From assembly GCF_014596915.1 (NCBI RefSeq), contig NZ_JACVWU010000022.1, positions 1 to 64,000 on the forward strand: a DNA stretch of 64,000 nucleotides, read 5' to 3'. Numbering within the stretch: the first letter of the stretch is position 1; every line of letters begins with the position of its first letter. The position numbers and the translations under genes were made by a program. Positions 58,542 to 64,000 of this stretch are shown piece by piece. This stretch comes from Streptomyces sp. TRM68416 (GTDB lineage Bacteria; Actinomycetota; Actinomycetes; Streptomycetales; Streptomycetaceae). The notes beneath the pieces were generated by a model, which saw only the letters and a list, made by a program, of their open reading frames with translations, had not been told where the DNA came from and made no database searches.

Positions 58542-60881
58542 CTACTTCCGCATCACGACGGGTTCGTGCCGCCGCAGCAGCCGGGAGACCAGGTAGCCGA
58601 AGAGCGCCGAGAGCACGACCAGCATGGCCACGTTGAGCAGCCACACGCCGGCCGCGTGCTCGAACAGGGGGTCGCCGGTCAGCTCGCCCGGCACGATCCG
58701 CGCCAGATCGACGGTGCCGGCCATCGCGCCCAGCGCCCACCGCGAGGGCACCAGCCAGGCGAGCTGTTCCAGGCCGGGCACGCCGTCGAGCTTCAGCAGG
58801 GCGCCGCAGAAGACGACTTGGACGATGGCGAGCAGCACCAGCAGCGGCATCGTCACCTCTTCCTTGCGCACCAGGGCGGAGACCAGCAGCCCGAGCATCA
58901 TCGCGGTGAAGCCCAGCAGGGCGACGGCGACGGTGATTTCGACCAGTGGGGCCAGCAACACCCCTTTCCCTCCAGGCGCGTTGAGATCGACGCCGAGCAG
59001 GGCGACCAGGGTCAGCACCACCGCCTGGAGGACGGTGACCGTCCCGAGGACCACGATCTTCGACATCAGGTACGCCGATCGGGACAGGCCGACGGCGCGC
59101 TCACGGCGGTAGATCACGCGTTCCTTGACGAGTTCGCGCACCGCGTTCGCCGCTCCCGTGAGGACGGCGCCGACGCACAGGATGAGCAGCGCGTTCATCG
59201 CCGTCTCCTGGGTCAGCTCGCCGCCGGCCAGGGCGCGGGCCATGGCGCCCATCACGAACGGCAGGGCGATCATGATGGCGAGGAAGGTGCGGTCGGCGCT
59301 GAGCGCGGTGGTGTAGCGGCGCACCAGCGTGCCGAGCTGGGCGCCCCGGCTGCGCGGCCGGGGCGGCGGGGTGATGACGACGGGTCCGGAGCGCGGCAGG
59401 CGGGGTTGTGCGGTGGCGTCGCTGACGTAGCGGCGGTGCAGGGGTGAGGTGCGGTAGTTCCCGGACCAGTCGCGGTCCTGGTCGCGTTCGAAGGCCTCGA
59501 AGGCCTCGGGCCACTGTGCGAAGCCGAAGAAGGCGAGGGCGTCCTCGGGCGGGCCGTAGTAGGCGATGCGGCCGCCGGGGGCGAGCACCAGGAGCCGGTC
59601 GCAGACGTCGAGGCTGAGGACGCTGTGGGTGACGACGATGACGGTCCGGCCGTCGTCGGCGAGGCCGCGCAGCATGTGCATCACCGAGCGGTCCATGCCG
59701 GGGTCGAGTCCGGAGGTCGGCTCGTCCAGGAAGAGCAGGGAGGGCTTGGTGAGCAGTTCCAGGGCCACGCTCACGCGCTTGCGCTGGCCGCCCGACAGGC
59801 TGTGCACGGGCTGTCCGGCGCGCTGCTGGAGGCCGAGTTCCTCGATGACCTCCGCCACCCGGGCGCGGCGTTCGGCCTTGGCGGTGTCCTGCGGGAAGCG
59901 CAGTTCGGCGGCGTAGGTCAGGGCGTCGCGGACGGTGAGCTGGGCGTGCAGGATGTCGTCCTGCGGGACCAGGCCGATGCGCTGGCGCAGTTCGGCGTAG
60001 TCGCGGTAGAGGTCGCGGCCGTCGTAGACGACGGTGCCGTGGTCGGCGGGCCGCTGTCCGGTGAGCGCGTTGAGGAGGGTGGACTTTCCGGCGCCGCTGG
60101 GGCCGACGACCGCGAGCAGGCACTTCTCCCCGACCGGGAAGGAGACGTGGTCGAGGAGGGTCTTGCGGCCGTGGTCGACGGCGACGTTGAGGTCCTGCAC
60201 CTCCAGGGAGACCTCGCCGGTGTCGACGTACTCCTGGAGCTCGTCGCCGACCAGGCAGAACGCGGAGTGTCCGATGCCGATCACGTCGCCGGGGCCGACG
60301 AGGGCGACGGTGACGGGGCTGCCGTTGAGGTAGGTGCCGTTGTGGCTGCCGAGGTCGGCGATCTCGTGGCCGCCGTCGGGCAGGGAGCGCAGTTCGGCGT
60401 GCCGGCGGGAGACCACGAGGTCGTCGATGACGAGGTCGTTGTCGGCGGCGCGGCCGATGCGGACGGTCCGGGCGGGAAGCTGCCGGACGCTGGTCGGCTG
60501 CCGGAAGGTGCCGGTCCGGGCGGGCATGGAGACCGCCGAGGGGCGCTCGGGTGCCGGTTCGACGCGACCGAGCAGGATGGCGCGCGGGCCGTCGGCGGGA
60601 CTGCCGAAGCGGATCACGGTGCCGGGTCCGACGTCGTCGTCGCGGACGCGGTGGCCGTTGGCGTAAGTGCCGTTGGTGCTGCCCTCGTCGTGGAGGGTCC
60701 AGTGGTCGGCCTCCGGGTGCAGCACCGCGTGGTGCCAGGAGACGCGGGCGTCGTCGATGACGATGTCGCTGAGCGGGTCGCGTCCGACGTGGTAGTCACG
60801 GACCGGGGTCATCACGGTGGAGCCCGACTCGGTCTCCAGCACGAGCACGGGCGCAGTCGGTGCCAGCGGCCGCTCCGCCAT
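58542..60881 (-). CDS. Double-FHA ABC transporter half (ABC2 type)
   Basis: This 779-residue protein has two N-terminal FHA domains (about 25-85 and 145-205, both with GR-x-S/N-H pattern such as VGRDPLSDIVID and IGRAADNDLVID), an ABC ATPase (about 230-440: Walker A VVGPSGAGKST, signature LSGGQRKR, Walker B LLFLDEPTSG) and an ABC2 permease with six helices (about 520-775). ATPase and permease are fused, so it would act as a homodimer, probably exporting a lipid or polyketide-like molecule. FHA domains bind phospho-threonine, linking it to the adjacent kinase. Confidence 0.9.
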   Translation of the reverse strand: MAERPLAPTAPVLVLETESGSTVMTPVRDYHVGRDPLSDIVIDDARVSWHHAVLHPEADHWTLHDEGSTNGTYANGHRVRDDDVGPGTVIRFGSPADGPRAILLGRVEPAPERPSAVSMPARTGTFRQPTSVRQLPARTVRIGRAADNDLVIDDLVVSRRHAELRSLPDGGHEIADLGSHNGTYLNGSPVTVALVGPGDVIGIGHSAFCLVGDELQEYVDTGEVSLEVQDLNVAVDHGRKTLLDHVSFPVGEKCLLAVVGPSGAGKSTLLNALTGQRPADHGTVVYDGRDLYRDYAELRQRIGLVPQDDILHAQLTVRDALTYAAELRFPQDTAKAERRARVAEVIEELGLQQRAGQPVHSLSGGQRKRVSVALELLTKPSLLFLDEPTSGLDPGMDRSVMHMLRGLADDGRTVIVVTHSVLSLDVCDRLLVLAPGGRIAYYGPPEDALAFFGFAQWPEAFEAFERDQDRDWSGNYRTSPLHRRYVSDATAQPRLPRSGPVVITPPPRPRSRGAQLGTLVRRYTTALSADRTFLAIMIALPFVMGAMARALAGGELTQETAMNALLILCVGAVLTGAANAVRELVKERVIYRRERAVGLSRSAYLMSKIVVLGTVTVLQAVVLTLVALLGVDLNAPGGKGVLLAPLVEITVAVALLGFTAMMLGLLVSALVRKEEVTMPLLVLLAIVQVVFCGALLKLDGVPGLEQLAWLVPSRWALGAMAGTVDLARIVPGELTGDPLFEHAAGVWLLNVAMLVVLSALFGYLVSRLLRRHEPVVMRK

Positions 60882-60949
60882 GCCAGAATTCTACCGATTC
60901 ACCCATATGTGCGCCCCTCGCGGGATCCGGGACCCGGACTCCGTGCGGC

Positions 60950-61360
60950 TCAGCCGACGGGCACGACCAGGGCGGGGATCGTCCGCTGCATGCGCAGGGC
61001 GTCCACCGATTCGGCGAGGAGTTCGTACTCGGTGGTGTCGTCGCCGGTGGCGATCCGAATCAGCCGTCCGGCGGCCAACTGTTCGGCGATCAACTCCTGT
61101 TGACGGGCGTCGCCGCACCAGGCGCGGAGCACGGCCGGCACGTCGGGCACGATGTCGGCGACCGGGACGAGCGCGCCGGGCGGGAAGTGCTCGGCCTCCG
61201 GCAGCGGGTCCAGGCGCTCGGCGATCCAGGAGGCGCGGTCGCGCAGCCACCACAGGGCGAGGGCCAGGGTGGGGGCCCGGTAGGTGCCCAGCGGCACCCC
61301 GATGCGTCGGCCGCCGCAGGTTCCGTAAGCGGTGACATGGCACAGGAATTCGTCGTGCAC
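60950..61360 (-). CDS. Hypothetical protein
   Basis: This 136-residue soluble protein is not assigned to a family. It has the N-terminal pattern FLCHVTAYGTCGGRRIGVPLGTYRAPT split over residues 5-31, with two cysteines, and a mixed alpha/beta prediction. GTG 61360 has GGGGGAG upstream with good spacing, and the start matches codon-bias expectations, so it is probably real. It precedes the FHA-ABC gene (68-base gap) on the same strand. Confidence 0.6.
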   Translation of the reverse strand: MHDEFLCHVTAYGTCGGRRIGVPLGTYRAPTLALALWWLRDRASWIAERLDPLPEAEHFPPGALVPVADIVPDVPAVLRAWCGDARQQELIAEQLAAGRLIRIATGDDTTEYELLAESVDALRMQRTIPALVVPVG

Positions 61361-61802
61361 GTCTCACTCCCCCGTGGTGCGCTCGCTTGTCGGCTCCAGG
61401 CCTCGCTTTCCGTGCGGCTCACGTCCGTGCATGTGTCTGTGCGTGATGGGCCTTTCGCTCCGCGTGAAGGCCCTCTGCAGTTGAGTATGTTCACTACTGA
61501 AACACTGTCACCATGTCTTTCCGGCCAGTCTCCTGGCATATTCACCGCCGCGGTTGGCCGAAATCAGGCGGCCGGACGGTCGTCGTACCTCACGGTGGTC
61601 GCCCGGCCTCGCGACGGTCTTCCGGTCTCACGACAGCCGCCCGTCCTCACGACGGTCGCCCGGCCTCACTCGGGACGTCTCCGCCTTACCCGGGACGTAA
61701 TCGACCCGCGCGGTCCGTGCGGGCAGGGTGGCGGGTGCCGGGTCCGCACCACCGGATCCGGGCCGGACCCACGTACCCGCCCCCGCTGGAGGCTGATCCC
61801 CC
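61361..61802. other. 442-base intergenic region with 19-bp repeats
   Basis: This divergent gap holds four tandem 19-base repeats (61589-61664) and a relatively AT-rich stretch near 61481-61520 (TTGAGTATGTTCACTACTGAA) that may contain promoters. No ORF is convincing in it. Confidence 0.5.
61589..61664. repeat. Four imperfect 19-bp tandem repeats
   Basis: Units CTCACGACGGTCGCCCGGC-like occupy 61589-61607, 61608-61626, 61627-61645 and 61646-61664, with units 1 and 4 closest to each other. No spacer pattern is present. Confidence 0.75.
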
Positions 61803-62186
61803 GTGCCCGAGCACACCCACCTGTACGAGAATGCCGTGGCCCGCTACTTCGAGGCCTGGAACGCCGAAGGGCCGGACCGGCTGGCGAAGGCGGTCGCCGA
61901 GGCCTGGGCCCCGGAGGGCAGCTACACCGACCCGCTCGCCGACGTCCGGGGGCAGGAGGGGATCGTGGCCGTGATCAGCGCGGCCCGGGCCCGCTTCCCC
62001 GGCTTCGCCTTCCGCCTGGCCGGCCGCGTCGACGGCCACCATGACACCGCCCGCTTCTCCTGGGAGCTGGTCAGCGAGGCCGACGGATCGGCCCCCGTCG
62101 CCGGGTTCGACGTGATCACCCTGGACACCGAGGGCCGCATCCGCACCGTCCTCGGCTTCCTGGACCGGGTGCCCGCCGAGGGGTGA
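61803..62186 (+). CDS. SnoaL-like NTF2-fold protein
   Basis: This 127-residue protein of the SnoaL/NTF2 superfamily has VARYFEAWNAEGPDRLAKAVAEAWAPEGSYTDP in its N-terminal half and a closing hydrophobic strand, VLGFLDRVP. The fold serves as small-molecule binding proteins, isomerases and polyketide cyclases; no associated pathway is present. GTG 61803 is the only sensible start. Confidence 0.88.
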   Translation: MPEHTHLYENAVARYFEAWNAEGPDRLAKAVAEAWAPEGSYTDPLADVRGQEGIVAVISAARARFPGFAFRLAGRVDGHHDTARFSWELVSEADGSAPVAGFDVITLDTEGRIRTVLGFLDRVPAEG

Positions 62187-62260
62187 CCGGGGCGTCCGCG
62201 ATGAGTTTCCGCACGCGTGGCGGTCTGTTGTCACGAAGACCATCACAAGCGGAGGACGTC

Positions 62261-62548
62261 ATGGCTACGACAGGAAAAGTGGACGCGGGGTTCACCGCCG
62301 TCCTGTGCAGGCACCCCGAGAAGGGCAGCTGGACGTATGTCGCCTGGCCCGACTCGGTCGCCTTCTTCGGCACCCGCGGACTGGTCAAGGTCCGCGGCAC
62401 GATCGACGGCCACCCCTTCCGGAGCTCCTTCATGGCCCTCGGCGACGGCACGCACATGCTGCCGGTGAAGGCGGAAGTGCGACGGGCGATCGGCAAGGAG
62501 GAGGGGGACCGGGTGACGGTGCGGCTGGAGGAGCGACTGGGCGCGTAG
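62261..62548 (+). CDS. DUF1905 family protein
   Basis: This 95-residue protein resembles DUF1905, with WTYVAWPDSVAFFGTRGLVKVRGTIDGHPF split over residues 24-53 and the closing EVRRAIGKEEGDRVTVRLEE pattern typical of DUF1905/YdeI-like domains. Function is unknown. ATG 62261 has GGAGGACGTC upstream. It is downstream of the SnoaL gene (74-base gap) on the same strand. Confidence 0.88.
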   Translation: MATTGKVDAGFTAVLCRHPEKGSWTYVAWPDSVAFFGTRGLVKVRGTIDGHPFRSSFMALGDGTHMLPVKAEVRRAIGKEEGDRVTVRLEERLGA

Positions 62549-62606
62549 CCGACGACGACGCGCGCCGGGCCGGCCGCCTTCACCGACGGCAGACCCGGCG
62601 CTCCGC

Positions 62607-62629
62607 GCGCTCCCGGTGGGCGGGAGCGC
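62607..62629. terminator. Hairpin terminator between convergent genes
   Basis: A perfect 9-bp stem (62607-62615 with 62621-62629) and a 5-base loop lie between DUF1905 and the convergent aldo/keto reductase. Confidence 0.75.
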
Positions 62630-62640
62630 CCGTCCGTGCC

Positions 62641-63636
<996 letters not shown>

Positions 63637-63747
63637 CGCGACTCCAGAGGGGTTGGCACTCGGGGGTGGGTCCAGCCGTCTCCGACTGAACCCGGTATCC
63701 ACTCTTTCGCGACCTGCGGGCATTGGTCCAACAGGTAAATCAGATGG

Positions 63748-63772
63748 GATTGAGCGGTTACGCTGCTCAATC
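63748..63772. promoter_or_regulatory. Perfect inverted repeat at the LysR start
   Basis: GATTGAGC (63748-63755) and GCTCAATC (63765-63772) are perfect eight-base arms with a 9-base spacer, the right arm touching the start codon at 63773. It fits an autoregulatory LysR operator and a leaderless transcript. Confidence 0.65.
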
Positions 63773-64000
63773 ATGGAACTGCGCCACCTCCAGCACTTCG
63801 TCGCGGTCGCCGAGGACCAGCATTTCACCCGGGCCGCCGAACGTCTGATGGTCTCCCAGTCGGGTCTGTCGGCGTCGATCCGGGCGCTGGAGCGGGAGTT
63901 GCAGACGCCGTTGTTCGTGCGGACGACGCGCAGGGTGACGCTCACGCCGGCCGGGCGGGCGCTGCTGGGCGAGGCGGAGCGGATCCTGGCGCAGGTGCGG
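63773..64000 (+). CDS. LysR family transcriptional regulator, partial (runs off window)
   Basis: Seventy-six codons of a LysR-type regulator are visible, comprising the winged helix-turn-helix: LRHLQHFVAVAEDQHFTRAAERLMVSQSGLSASIRALEREL split over residues 3-43, then RTTRRVTLTPAG. The ligand-binding domain lies beyond the window edge. It is divergent from the aldo/keto reductase and probably regulates it and itself through the inverted repeat ending at its start codon. Confidence 0.92.
   Translation, partial: MELRHLQHFVAVAEDQHFTRAAERLMVSQSGLSASIRALERELQTPLFVRTTRRVTLTPAGRALLGEAERILAQVR

Overview
The window reads as a chromosomal segment of a Streptomyces. GC content is very high with strong third-position G/C bias. 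It holds a WhiB-like protein, the melC1-melC2 tyrosinase pair, the clpP3-clpP4 pair with a PopR-like regulator, a streptophobe-type membrane protein, a LAL-type LuxR regulator and DUF4032/DUF6777 proteins. The mix of catabolic, stress, signalling and regulatory genes, with no ribosomal or core biosynthetic operons, suggests an accessory or arm-proximal region. No rRNA, tRNA or CRISPR array was seen.

Layout. 1-10.7 kb: a PLP decarboxylase, a lone cyclic-nucleotide-binding protein, a divergent LysE exporter/ArgP-type LysR pair around a perfect inverted repeat, an AlkD-like protein, a TetR/saccharopine-dehydrogenase pair, a WhiB-like protein, a two-component system, a lipoprotein L,D-transpeptidase and a DUF488 protein. 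10.7-20.2 kb: a GH2 beta-galactosidase, a FAD dehydrogenase with its TetR regulator, divergent alkB, an MBL-fold hydrolase, DUF4032 and a double UspA protein. 20.4-25.1 kb: a reactive-sulfur (persulfide) cluster with a CstR-like repressor, a rhodanese/DUF2892 protein, a TauE/SafE transporter, a rhodanese carrying a 7 x 48-bp in-frame minisatellite, an MBL-rhodanese fusion and DUF302. Three TACCCC-NN-GGGGTA operators link its promoters.

25.2-41 kb: a large LAL regulator, two serine hydrolases, a TerD-CAP-CAP fusion, AIM24, a TPR protein coupled to a polyprenyl synthase, a pseudokinase, an F420-type oxidoreductase and assorted enzymes. 41-46.8 kb: a flavin monooxygenase, tyrosinase and its copper chaperone, an SRPBCC protein, RNase HI with a Cys-containing tail, VOC proteins and an SGNH lipoprotein. 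46.8-48.8 kb: an IS630-family element bounded by 26/29-matching inverted repeats and TA duplications. It encloses both the transposase and an S1-domain RNA-binding protein as passenger, and abuts the 5' end of an imine-reductase-like gene.

49.7-64 kb: an epoxide hydrolase, clpP3-clpP4 preceded by PopR-box-like palindromes, convergent popR whose C-terminal LAA degron codons lie inside a 14-bp tandem array, an anti-sigma-like ATPase, and a Ser/Thr-kinase / FHA-ABC transporter signalling cluster. The window ends with small proteins, an aldo/keto reductase and the start of a LysR gene cut by the window edge. The strongest leads are the IS630 passenger element, the rhodanese minisatellite, the PopR degron array, the ClpP4 that lacks the usual His, and the kinase/FHA-ABC cluster.
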